A stretch of DNA of 64,000 bases, taken from contig NZ_JAAQRO010000022.1 in assembly GCF_012070565.1 (NCBI RefSeq), positions 62,001 through 126,000 of the forward strand. The letters are read 5' to 3'. This DNA is from Anaerosporobacter faecicola (GTDB lineage: Bacteria; Bacillota; Clostridia; Lachnospirales; Lachnospiraceae). The notes under the pieces were generated by a model that made no database searches, had not been told where the DNA came from, and saw nothing but the letters and a program-made list of their open reading frames with translations. How positions within the stretch are numbered: position 1 is the stretch's first letter; each line of letters begins with the position of its first letter. Below, piece by piece: positions 18,042 through 26,252 of this stretch. The translations under genes were made by a program, and so were the position numbers.

Positions 18042-18848
18042 ATGATTCCAACAAATGAAAAAACACAAAAGAAATCTTATATCCGATATGTAATCACTGC
18101 ATATCTAACATTTTGGCTAATGGTACTCGTTTTATGTGGTGGAGCCTCTATGGTACTACACGCATCACCTTTGACGATGCGCTGGCTTTCTAATCTATGT
18201 GCCTGGTCTCCTACGATTGTTTTATTCGTACTTTTTTCCAAATTACAACCTAGTAACACAAAGAAAGCATTCTTTCAAAAGAACTTCTCTGGTCGTCTCC
18301 GTCCATCAATAATCTTAGGTTGTATTGGTTTGGTTACAGGTATCTTTCTATTATCTGCCTGGTTCGTTTCACTATGGACGAAGGTGTCCTTCTCTTCCAT
18401 GTTTTCCATAGGTACATATCCAATTTGGTTATCCGTAATCTTATCTCTATGTTCAGGACCAACAGGAGAAGAATGTGGATGGCGTGGTTATCTACGATAT
18501 GAATTACAAGATCACTTTGGTTTTGTAAAAGGCAATGTATTGCTAGGTGTAATCTGGGCATTTTGGCATACGGTCCTCTGGTTTGTAGACAATGAATATA
18601 CTACAGGAATAGAACTCGTTATCTATATTATTGCCAATGTTATCGTTATGACTGCACTAAATATGATCATGGCTATTGTATTAGAAAGAGAAAACAACTT
18701 ATTTTATGCTGTACTAATTCATTTTTGCTTTAACCTGCCTTATTGTTTCCTTCTATCTGGAATCGAATTCTACGTTGTGATGTCTATTCTATATTTTGCT
18801 GCTGCAACCGTGTTGGTTCTATTACGAAAAAAATACATAACAACATAA
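18042..18848 (+). CDS. CPBP-family intramembrane glutamic protease
   Basis: 268 aa with about eight membrane helices. The conserved motif EECGWRGYL (EExxxR, about residue 146) is followed by WAFWHTVLWF with the metal or catalytic His. This is the Abi/CAAX protease and bacteriocin-processing family. ATG 18042 has AAAGGAG at 7 bases. Second gene of the tetR operon. Such proteins often act in peptide self-immunity or membrane-protein cleavage; the substrate is unknown. A terminator follows 6 bases after the stop. Confidence 0.9.
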   Translation: MIPTNEKTQKKSYIRYVITAYLTFWLMVLVLCGGASMVLHASPLTMRWLSNLCAWSPTIVLFVLFSKLQPSNTKKAFFQKNFSGRLRPSIILGCIGLVTGIFLLSAWFVSLWTKVSFSSMFSIGTYPIWLSVILSLCSGPTGEECGWRGYLRYELQDHFGFVKGNVLLGVIWAFWHTVLWFVDNEYTTGIELVIYIIANVIVMTALNMIMAIVLERENNLFYAVLIHFCFNLPYCFLLSGIEFYVVMSILYFAAATVLVLLRKKYITT

Positions 18849-18854
18849 ATGACA

Positions 18855-18899
18855 AAACCCCCACATATCGCGATCCTAAAATCCGTTTATGTGGGGTTT
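18855..18899. terminator. intrinsic terminator between convergent genes
   Basis: AAACCCCCACATA pairs with TATGTGGGGTTT, followed by CTTTATCTTTC. It serves the tetR-CPBP operon and probably the convergent sulfur-transfer gene. Confidence 0.85.
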
Positions 18900-18909
18900 C
18901 TTTATCTTT

Positions 18910-21513
18910 CTAAATAAACAAGTTTACATTAGATTCTTCTGCATCACCTAAGTAAGAAGCAACTCCGGCATATTCAACGCCCTCGATTAACTCTTCTTTG
19001 GTAATTCCCATAATATCCATGGACATTGTACAGGCAACCAAGCGAATTCCACTGTCTAGAGCATGTTTCATCAATGTTTCCAAAGAATCTACGTTCTTAT
19101 CATTCATAACTTTTTTCATCATTGCTGTTCCCATACCTGCCATATTCATCTTGGATAATTTTAATTTCCTACTGCCTTTTGGCATCATAAACCCAAACAT
19201 TTTATCCATAAATGGTTTCTTCACTTTAGCTCCCTCTGCCTTCCGCAATGCATTTAATCCCCAGAAGGTAAAGAACATCGTAACAGGTCTTCCCATAGAT
19301 GCTGCTCCATTAGCAATAATAAAGGAAGCCAAAACCTTATCTAAATCTCCACTAAATACAATTAATGTTTTTCCTTGTGGCGGAGAGACCAAACTCTCGT
19401 TTTGTACTTGCTCCTTGTTCGTTCCCTTTCTGATATAAACAATATTCTCTTTCTTCACTCGTTCTGTTTTCATTAACGTGTTACCTGTTCTTCTACACCA
19501 AGCATCAATATCTGCTGCAAATCCCAGATCGGTAGCCGATACCTTCAGTATCTCTGAATCTTTCATTTCATTGATTGTCTCATGAACTTTCATAATTGGG
19601 CCTGGACATTGTAATCCACAGCAATCGAGAACTTTCATTTCCTTATCCACAATTTGTTCCTCACTCTTTGTTTCTGCTATTTTTAGGTCTGCATTCTTTG
19701 CCTCACCATCTAATTCCTTTCTTTTCTTCGTTTCCGCTTTCGCCTTTTCTACGATTATTTCTTCTATATTCTTATCATTATCTTCTATCGGATTTTGAAC
19801 CATAGAACTCCAATTCATTGGTTCAGAACGTCTCTTATAATAATGCATTGATTTATAGAATGTTATACCACCAGACAAAACAGAAACATGTGCAAATCCA
19901 TGTTGTAACAAAATTCTTGCTGCATTATAGGCACGAACACCAATGGCACAGTACGTTATGATCTGTTTGCTAGGATCCAGCTCAGCCAATCGCTTATGGA
20001 GTTGACCTAGAGGAATATGGTAAGAAGTTGGAATTGAATATACCATCCTCTCTATATCCTCTGTTACATCTAGAATGATAAAATTATCTCTCTTTTTCTC
20101 ATTAGCAAGTAGTTCATCAAGTTCATTCCATTCGATAAATTGTAACATACCTCGAATCACATTCTCCGCTACAAATCCAAGCATATTGACAGGGTCTTTT
20201 GCAGAGGAAAATGGAGGTGCATAAGCAAGTTCCAGTTCTTCCAAATCATAAATAGTTCCCTTCAACCGCATTGTGGTTGCTAAGGTATCTATCCGCTTAT
20301 CCACTCCATCTTGCCCAACAATCTGTCCACCTAGGATCTTCCCGTCTTTCGTAAAAATCATCTTTAAGGTAAGTGCCGTTGCACCAGGGTAATAACCAGC
20401 GTGAGATTTCTGATTGATCAACACGGTGTAATAATCTTCTCCTTTGACTTTTCCCATGCTCCTTAACTGTTTTTCATTCACCCCAACACTTGCTACTGTT
20501 AAATCAAATACTTTCGCTATGGAAGTCCCCATGGTTCCATTGTACGTTTTCTGGTCCCCGCTTAGATTATCCGCTAAAATCCTTGCCTGCTTATTGGCTG
20601 GTCCAGCAAGCGGAATCATCGTTGTTTCTCCTGTTACATAATGTTCTACACCTATTACATCTCCTACTGCATATATATCTGCTTCCGAGGTTTGCAGATA
20701 TTCATTCACCACAATCCCTTTTCTTTTATTAAGCGCTATACCTGCTTTTGCAGCAAGTTCACTATTAGGTTTCACTCCAATTGATAAGATCACTAGGTCC
20801 GCCTCTACTGAATTCCCACTAAGTAATTCAATCTTTGTTGTTCCATTTTCTTCATGGAATGCTTTAACTCCATCCCCTAAGAAAAGATTGACCTGATTTG
20901 CTTCCATATTTTCATGAAGTAGATTGGCCATCTCTCCATCGATGGATGCCATGACCTGGTCTTGCATCTCGATTAATGACACCTGAAGTCCCGCTCTATG
21001 AAGGTTTTCCGACATCTCCAACCCAATAAAACCACCACCAATCACCGCTGCTGTCTTTGGCTGTTTTTCCTTGATATACGACTTAATTCCATCTGTATCT
21101 GGAATTGTCCACAATGGAAAGATAGCTTCGTTATCAATACCTGGAATAGCCGGCTTAATTGGTGACGACCCTGTTGCTATTACTAAATGATCGTAACTTT
21201 CCTCATAATACTCATTTGTTTTTGTATTATGAATTACAACTTTCTTTTCTGCAGGTAAAATCTTGGTTACTTCATTGGAAACTCGAACATCTATATTAAA
21301 CTTCTTATTCATTGCTTCTGGGGTCTGTAATAGGAGGGCATCTCTACTCTTAATCGTATCGCCAATATAGTATGGCAAGCCACAATTGGCATATGATATA
21401 TATTCTCCTCTTTCTAGTACAATGATCTGCATCTCTTCGTCTCTTCTTCTAAGTCTTGCTGCCGTTGTTGCACCACCAGCTACTCCACCAATCATTACAA
21501 TTTTTTTTGCCAT
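18910..21513 (-). CDS. four-domain CoA-disulfide reductase, rhodanese, TusA, DsrE fusion
   Basis: 867 aa. Residues 1-450 form an FAD/NAD(P)H disulfide oxidoreductase (nucleotide site GGVAGGATTAARLRR; redox Cys44 in SYANCGLPYY as in CoA-disulfide reductase). Residues about 460-555 are a rhodanese with active loop CAIGVR (Cys522). A charged Lys/Glu linker runs to about 625. A TusA domain follows (LDCCGLQCPGP, Cys636), then a DsrE/F-like domain (715-867, Cys828 in VACTMSMD). Together they could reduce a persulfide or CoA-polysulfide and pass sulfur along a relay of cysteines. ATG 21513 has AAGGAG at 6 bases; the frame opens at 21558. Single gene between two terminators. Confidence 0.9.
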   Translation of the reverse strand: MAKKIVMIGGVAGGATTAARLRRRDEEMQIIVLERGEYISYANCGLPYYIGDTIKSRDALLLQTPEAMNKKFNIDVRVSNEVTKILPAEKKVVIHNTKTNEYYEESYDHLVIATGSSPIKPAIPGIDNEAIFPLWTIPDTDGIKSYIKEKQPKTAAVIGGGFIGLEMSENLHRAGLQVSLIEMQDQVMASIDGEMANLLHENMEANQVNLFLGDGVKAFHEENGTTKIELLSGNSVEADLVILSIGVKPNSELAAKAGIALNKRKGIVVNEYLQTSEADIYAVGDVIGVEHYVTGETTMIPLAGPANKQARILADNLSGDQKTYNGTMGTSIAKVFDLTVASVGVNEKQLRSMGKVKGEDYYTVLINQKSHAGYYPGATALTLKMIFTKDGKILGGQIVGQDGVDKRIDTLATTMRLKGTIYDLEELELAYAPPFSSAKDPVNMLGFVAENVIRGMLQFIEWNELDELLANEKKRDNFIILDVTEDIERMVYSIPTSYHIPLGQLHKRLAELDPSKQIITYCAIGVRAYNAARILLQHGFAHVSVLSGGITFYKSMHYYKRRSEPMNWSSMVQNPIEDNDKNIEEIIVEKAKAETKKRKELDGEAKNADLKIAETKSEEQIVDKEMKVLDCCGLQCPGPIMKVHETINEMKDSEILKVSATDLGFAADIDAWCRRTGNTLMKTERVKKENIVYIRKGTNKEQVQNESLVSPPQGKTLIVFSGDLDKVLASFIIANGAASMGRPVTMFFTFWGLNALRKAEGAKVKKPFMDKMFGFMMPKGSRKLKLSKMNMAGMGTAMMKKVMNDKNVDSLETLMKHALDSGIRLVACTMSMDIMGITKEELIEGVEYAGVASYLGDAEESNVNLFI

Positions 21514-21743
21514 CGTATTCTCCTTTACATTGATAGAATGCATGGAGCAAAAGGTCATTTCACATGAATCCTTCCTCTCCTACATCTTTGAAATCAATTC
21601 AACAATCTTCTGTAAATCATTGTAATCTTTTTTGAGAATTTGTTCTGTTACTATGTCACAGAAAGAATTACTTGATATACTTTTTTTATTCTGCAGATCA
21701 ACATGCGTATAATACAAATTCTTGCTCCAAAACTTATAAAAAT

Positions 21744-21787
21744 AGAGCTGTTCTTAGCTGATTTTCTTCAGCTAATGCAACAGCTCT
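21744..21787. terminator. intrinsic terminator
   Basis: AGAGCTGTT pairs with AACAGCTCT, with an inner TTAGCTGA/TTCAGCTAA stem; a T-rich tail follows on the + strand and A's precede it. It ends the galactanase gene on the minus strand (GH53 stop is 12 bases away). Confidence 0.8.
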
Positions 21788-21798
21788 CATTTTCTTTT

Positions 21799-23208
21799 TT
21801 ATTTCGTACCTTCTTTTATGTACTTGAATACATTTAAAGAATCAAGTGGATATCCATCAAAATCAAACATTGCTTGATTATCCCAGGAACAGCCGCCGTA
21901 ATATAATCCTGCATCTTCTGGATCATAATCGGATGCATAGCTGCTAGCCCAGCCACTTCCGAATTCTTCCCATTTTGAAGAATTATCATCCGTTGCCTTG
22001 CCTACGGGTATCCAGGTTCCTTCCCAATAGAAGATACCAATAACACCTGCTTCATTGGCTGCTGCACAGACATCTCGAATTATCTGTGCCTGTCCTTGTA
22101 CGGTTGCTGGATATCCTTGCACGATGTCATATGTACCAAGTAGGCTGTTACCAGAGCCATCCCCATCTTCGGAAGTATAGCAGTAGGATGTTTCTGCAAT
22201 AAGAACCTTCTTACCGTATGTGTCTTGTATACTCTTTGCAACCTTCTGCATATTCTCGTTGGTTCCATCCCAGAATGGATAATACGATAACGCAAATATA
22301 TCATAATCCACGTCTGAACTTAAAAGATTGGAAGCTAAACTATCAATCTGTGCGTTATTCTCAATATTCGTATAATGAATAGCAATCTGAATATCCTGTT
22401 TCTTTGTCTTCGTTATCTCACGAACGGCACGGCTTCCTGCTTTCAACAGATTGGTAACCGTAGCTAGATCTGTTTCCCCTGACATTCCATTATTGATTTC
22501 ATTTCCAACCTGTACCATTCCAACATCTACACCAGCATCCAGAATTTCAGTAAGACTTTCCTTGGTAAACGTATAAAGTGCATCGCATTTTTCTTCCCCA
22601 CTCATGCCTTCCCATGCCTTTGGTGCATGCTGTCTCTTGGGGTCCGCCCAGAAGTCAGAATAGTGGAAATCAATGCATACCTTCATTCCATACTGGGTTG
22701 CCCGTTTTCCAAGCTTAATTGCAGTGGCTACATCGTTATTGCCCCCGCCATAGCCTTTTCCATTTTCGTCATAAGGATTATTCCATACTCGTAGACGTAT
22801 ATAATTTACACCCGATTCTGCTAATGTTTTGAAGACATCTTGTTCTTCCCCTTCAAAATTATAATATGTAGCACCGCTATTCTCACATACAAGTACAGCC
22901 GATGCATCCATACCACAGATAAAATCATCTGAAACATTTGCAATCGGTTCAATAGATACCTTCGCTTCTTTTGCTATTTCTGGAACTGGAGATGAATTTG
23001 CTTCATCCATTGCTTCTGCTGATGCTTCCAGTTCTGTCTCTGTCTTCATATCTGATTCCGTTTGTGTTTCTATCTCCGTTTGAGTTTCTGTCTCTGTTTG
23101 TGTTTCTGCAACAGATTCCTTATTCTTTCCACCACAACCAAGTAAAAGAACCATGCAGAGACATAAACTAATACATAATCCCCCAAGACTAATTCCAGAT
23201 TTCTTCAT
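21799..23208 (-). CDS. GH53 endo-beta-1,4-galactanase lipoprotein
   Basis: Signal peptide with lipobox LLLGCG (about residues 20-25), then a Thr/Glu-rich spacer with repeated QTETETQTEIETQTES units (33-60). The catalytic TIM barrel (about 95-465) is glycoside hydrolase family 53: GVNYIRLRVWNNPYD, VCIDFHYSDFWADP, acid/base Glu in QVGNEINNG and nucleophile Glu in LIAETSY. It would cleave galactan side chains of pectin at the cell surface. 469 aa. AGGAAG is 5 bases before ATG. No transporter or beta-galactosidase gene is adjacent. Two strong palindromes upstream suggest sugar-responsive control. Confidence 0.93.
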   Translation of the reverse strand: MKKSGISLGGLCISLCLCMVLLLGCGGKNKESVAETQTETETQTEIETQTESDMKTETELEASAEAMDEANSSPVPEIAKEAKVSIEPIANVSDDFICGMDASAVLVCENSGATYYNFEGEEQDVFKTLAESGVNYIRLRVWNNPYDENGKGYGGGNNDVATAIKLGKRATQYGMKVCIDFHYSDFWADPKRQHAPKAWEGMSGEEKCDALYTFTKESLTEILDAGVDVGMVQVGNEINNGMSGETDLATVTNLLKAGSRAVREITKTKKQDIQIAIHYTNIENNAQIDSLASNLLSSDVDYDIFALSYYPFWDGTNENMQKVAKSIQDTYGKKVLIAETSYCYTSEDGDGSGNSLLGTYDIVQGYPATVQGQAQIIRDVCAAANEAGVIGIFYWEGTWIPVGKATDDNSSKWEEFGSGWASSYASDYDPEDAGLYYGGCSWDNQAMFDFDGYPLDSLNVFKYIKEGTK

Positions 23209-23237
23209 ACTTTCTTCCTATGCCCTTTCCTAAGTCT

Positions 23238-23264
23238 GGCGATTTGTGTTAAACACAAATCGCC
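23238..23264. promoter_or_regulatory. 27-bp palindrome just upstream of the galactanase gene
   Basis: GGCGATTTGTGTT-A-AACACAAATCGCC, with 13-bp perfect arms, ends 30 bp before the GH53 start codon. It could be an operator or a 5' UTR hairpin. It is not followed by a T-run in the gene's direction, so it is unlikely to be a terminator. Confidence 0.55.
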
Positions 23265-23372
23265 CTGTGAATTCCCTGTTCGTTTAACTGACTTAACAAG
23301 TTAATTTCCAGAAGTACCTGATGATGTTATTCCGTTATTCTTATTACCTTACTTCTCTACCCTCCTTGTTAT

Positions 23373-23391
23373 TGCGCAATAATATTGCGCA
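23373..23391. promoter_or_regulatory. TGCGCAATA palindrome, likely operator
   Basis: TGCGCAATA-A-TATTGCGCA is a 19-bp perfect palindrome about 165 bp upstream of the GH53 gene. A half-site-like TTGCGCAT recurs near 23532. It fits a LacI- or TetR-size operator for the galactanase promoter. The remaining 23209-23608 gap is AT-rich with no gene seen. Confidence 0.45.
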
Positions 23392-23608
23392 TTTCTATTA
23401 ATCGCTTATACATTAAGTATACTTTTTCGTAACTTTATTGGCAATTCGCATTATTTCTAATATATTTTTGTGCACATCGTGCAAACTTCCTATTTTTAAC
23501 ATAAAATGCACAACATTATTCTCTTTCATGTTGCGCATTACCTTTTATTCTATGAAACAACCCCTTCTTTATTTCATACCGTATTACAAATTATAGTTGT
23601 TCTAGCCA

Positions 23609-24028
23609 TTGACAGAAACAGAAATGGTCAATGATTGCAACGATACCTATCTTGTTATCCACACTGGCAGTCGTCACTTAGGAAAAGAAGTAACAGAATA
23701 CTATCTTTCTGAAGGGCAAAAAGTTCTGAAAGCAAATAATATCGCAATTCCTTATGAACTTACTTATCTCGAAGGAGAACTTATGCAGAACTATCTGCAT
23801 GACCTTGCAATTGTTCAGGAATATGCAACCCTAAACCGTGATATTATCATAAATGAGATTACAAAAGGCATGAAATGGATTTACTCCTCCTGAATTTGTA
23901 AGGACACCCTAGATGAAGGTCCATTTGCCTACAGAGATATGGAGTCAATCAAAGAGGTGATTGGTGAGACGGTGTCCATTAATCAGATACTCAAACCAAT
24001 TTATAACTTCAAAGCAAGTGGTAATTAG
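23609..24028 (+). pseudogene. rtcB remnant (RNA ligase), catalytic core deleted
   Basis: Two in-frame blocks of RtcB separated by a TGA at 23891. Block one (to 23890) has TYLVIHTGSRHLGKEVTEYY and YATLNRDIIINEI from the middle of RtcB. Block two (23894-24028) is the extreme C-terminus (DEGPFAYRDMESIKEVIGET, LKPIYNFKASG). About 100 or more residues between them, including the guanylylated-His region, are absent, as is the N-terminal third. It starts only at a TTG without a good ribosome site. I read it as a decayed gene, not a functional ligase. Confidence 0.85.
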
Positions 24029-24058
24029 CCTCATAGTTGAAGGAAATTAAAGCAACAA

Positions 24059-24081
24059 TGTGCTACCATCATGGTAGCACA
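24059..24081. other. short hairpin after the rtcB remnant
   Basis: TGTGCTACC-ATCAT-GGTAGCACA is a perfect 9-bp stem but has no T-run on either side. It may be a leftover terminator or regulatory stem. Confidence 0.35.
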
Positions 24082-24159
24082 AATTGAAAGAAAGAAGGTC
24101 ATTATATGGCACATTATAGAGAAACACCTTGTAAATAGTATATTGCCTCCGCCAGTGTA

Positions 24160-24606
24160 TCATAACTCTTTTTTAAAGCAATAAGCATTCTCATTATTTC
24201 TATATACGCCATATTTTTCACAATGGATGTAACCGTTCTTTTCATAAAAAGAAATTGCATGTTCATTTTGAATTCTTGTCTCTAAAACAAGTTTTTGGTA
24301 GTTTAATCTTTTTGCCTCTTCCTCCAAGGCTTTTATGATCCGTCGCCCCATTTGACATTGATTTTTTCTAGCATAGATTCTTTTGATTTCACCACACTCC
24401 TGGCTAATTTCTTTCAATCCTCCACAAGCAAATGGCTCTCCATCTATATACCCAATTAAAAACACTGACCTCTCCTGTTCCACATCTGTTTGCTGAAAAT
24501 GAGTTGTCCCATCATCACCTGTTATTTTTACCAAAATCTGATTCAACTCTTGAATAAGTGCTTTTGCGTCCTCCGAATCCATCGTAGTTTTTCTTATTTC
24601 AATCAT
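24160..24606 (-). CDS. GNAT-family N-acetyltransferase
   Basis: 148 aa. The acetyl-CoA loop is the degenerate RKNQCQMGRRIIKALEEEAK in the position of the usual Q/RxxGxG/A motif. C-terminal YQKLVLETRIQNEHAISFYEKNGY is the typical strand-helix of the GNAT fold. It transfers acetyl groups from acetyl-CoA; the acceptor is unknown. ATG 24606 is preceded by GGAGG at 11 bases; the frame opens to 24675. It follows the diguanylate cyclase gene on the same strand. Confidence 0.85.
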   Translation of the reverse strand: MIEIRKTTMDSEDAKALIQELNQILVKITGDDGTTHFQQTDVEQERSVFLIGYIDGEPFACGGLKEISQECGEIKRIYARKNQCQMGRRIIKALEEEAKRLNYQKLVLETRIQNEHAISFYEKNGYIHCEKYGVYRNNENAYCFKKEL

Positions 24607-24715
24607 ATTACTCTTTACCTCCATCTTTGGTGCAGCTATGCTATATTCAAAAAGCCTATTCAGAATTGTTCCCATTTATAACTATAGGACCTGAATAAGG
24701 CTTTATTTTGACACA

Positions 24716-24739
24716 CAGGAAGTACGTCTTGTACTCCTG
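24716..24739. terminator. weak hairpin between GGDEF and GNAT genes
   Basis: CAGGAaGTAC-GTCTT-GTACtCCTG has 9 pairs plus one mismatch. T's follow on the + strand only, so on the minus strand it would be at best a weak terminator or processing site. Confidence 0.35.
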
Positions 24740-24746
24740 GGCATTT

Positions 24747-26141
24747 TTAATTATTTTCGTTTTTCTGATAGAACTCTTGTTTATTTGTGTACATTTCACA
24801 ATCTGCTTTGCGAAGCTGTGCTCTCAATGATTTGCTATTCTCGTCAAAAGAATACCCAAACGCAATCAATATGTGTTCCTTTGCTAATGTATTCACAATA
24901 TCATACACCGTATTCTCAAACTGTTTGCTGTTACTCTCAGGAGCAATCACTACAAATTCATCACCGCCAATACGATACACCTGGTCTTTAAAAAAGAAAT
25001 TCATCACCTCGGCGCTCTTCTTAATCATGCGGTCTCCCTCTTCATGCCCCAGATTATCATTTACCTTCTTGAGACCATTTAGGTCAAAGAATGCAACCCC
25101 TATATTCTTATACTCTTTCTGAGAAAATTTCACAACATCTTCCTTATACTTATTCCGATTATGTATCTTGCACATCATATCCTGATAGCTGATTTTACGA
25201 AGTTCTTCTCTGCTCTTAGCTAGCAAATGTGTAGTATATAAACTAAATGAAAAATAAAGTAATAATATTGTTGTCTCGATTATTGCTACAATTGCCAATA
25301 TATTTCTAACCTTCTCCACCTTGGCAAATAAAACTGGCTCCTGTATAACCATCAATAACTCCCAGTCAAATACACCTACTGGTGTATAATACATATAGGA
25401 GGTTTCCCCATTTGTATGTGAAGTAAATCCTGTAGTTCCCGTTTTTAGTGCCAATATATCAGCCTTTAAATTCACCTCTTTGAAACGCTTCAAAGGTACA
25501 CGATCTTCCATTTCCTTTACGTTAAGAAACGCCTTGTGCCAATCATCCAAGACAAAATCGCCAGTCGTACTATCAATCAAGCACGCAAATGCCTTTCCCT
25601 CAAATGCTAAAACAGGAAAATATTTTGAAAGAGATGCACAATCAATAACTCCCATTAAATATGCGATTGTTTTTCCATCCCGAACTACTGGAACTGCATA
25701 ATACAACGTTTCTTTCTCACTTATTGGATCAATAACTCGCGGAGACATGTATTCACCCTGTTCTGCGATTCTTTGAAAATCAATTCCTTCCGGTGCTTCC
25801 TTACGCTCTCCATTTTGGTATAAAACAGTATTGTCATTGTAAAACATATCAACTCTGGAGAACATAGTAAGTGGCTGCAGACGATTCAAATGATTAATAA
25901 TTGCTTGTTCATCCTCTAAATTTACTTGCGCTATACCATCAGTCGCTGCATAAAGAATATTTTTATTATCCTCAATACATATACGCACAGACCGATTGAA
26001 ACTCTCCGCATTATCTTTTAATGTTTTAAACGCATCTTCTCTCTGGGTGTTCAAAATTGCATGAAATGCGACAACCGATAACAGCACCGTACATCCCATG
26101 ATTAATAAAATTGGAAGCATTTTTCTTAGTATTTTTTTCAT
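24747..26141 (-). CDS. membrane diguanylate cyclase with extracytoplasmic sensor
   Basis: Two membrane helices (about 10-30 and 275-300) enclose a sensor of about 245 residues with Cache-like features (YFPVLAFEGKAFACLIDSTT, FDWELLMVIQEP). The cytoplasmic GGDEF domain (about 310-455) has the intact active site RIGGDEF and substrate loop DLNGLKKVNDNLGHEEGD, so it should make cyclic di-GMP from GTP. The RxxD inhibitory site is absent (FFKD at that position), so product inhibition is probably weak. ATG 26141 has GGGAGAA upstream. Signal unknown. Confidence 0.92.
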   Translation of the reverse strand: MKKILRKMLPILLIMGCTVLLSVVAFHAILNTQREDAFKTLKDNAESFNRSVRICIEDNKNILYAATDGIAQVNLEDEQAIINHLNRLQPLTMFSRVDMFYNDNTVLYQNGERKEAPEGIDFQRIAEQGEYMSPRVIDPISEKETLYYAVPVVRDGKTIAYLMGVIDCASLSKYFPVLAFEGKAFACLIDSTTGDFVLDDWHKAFLNVKEMEDRVPLKRFKEVNLKADILALKTGTTGFTSHTNGETSYMYYTPVGVFDWELLMVIQEPVLFAKVEKVRNILAIVAIIETTILLLYFSFSLYTTHLLAKSREELRKISYQDMMCKIHNRNKYKEDVVKFSQKEYKNIGVAFFDLNGLKKVNDNLGHEEGDRMIKKSAEVMNFFFKDQVYRIGGDEFVVIAPESNSKQFENTVYDIVNTLAKEHILIAFGYSFDENSKSLRAQLRKADCEMYTNKQEFYQKNENN

Positions 26142-26252
26142 TTGTCTTCTCCCGTAATGTCAAGCCGAAAATGTCGAATTTTCTGTGTCTAATGGTCTCA
26201 TGGACCAACTTGTCGAAGTGTTAGGACTTTGCTATGTATTCTGATAATGGTT

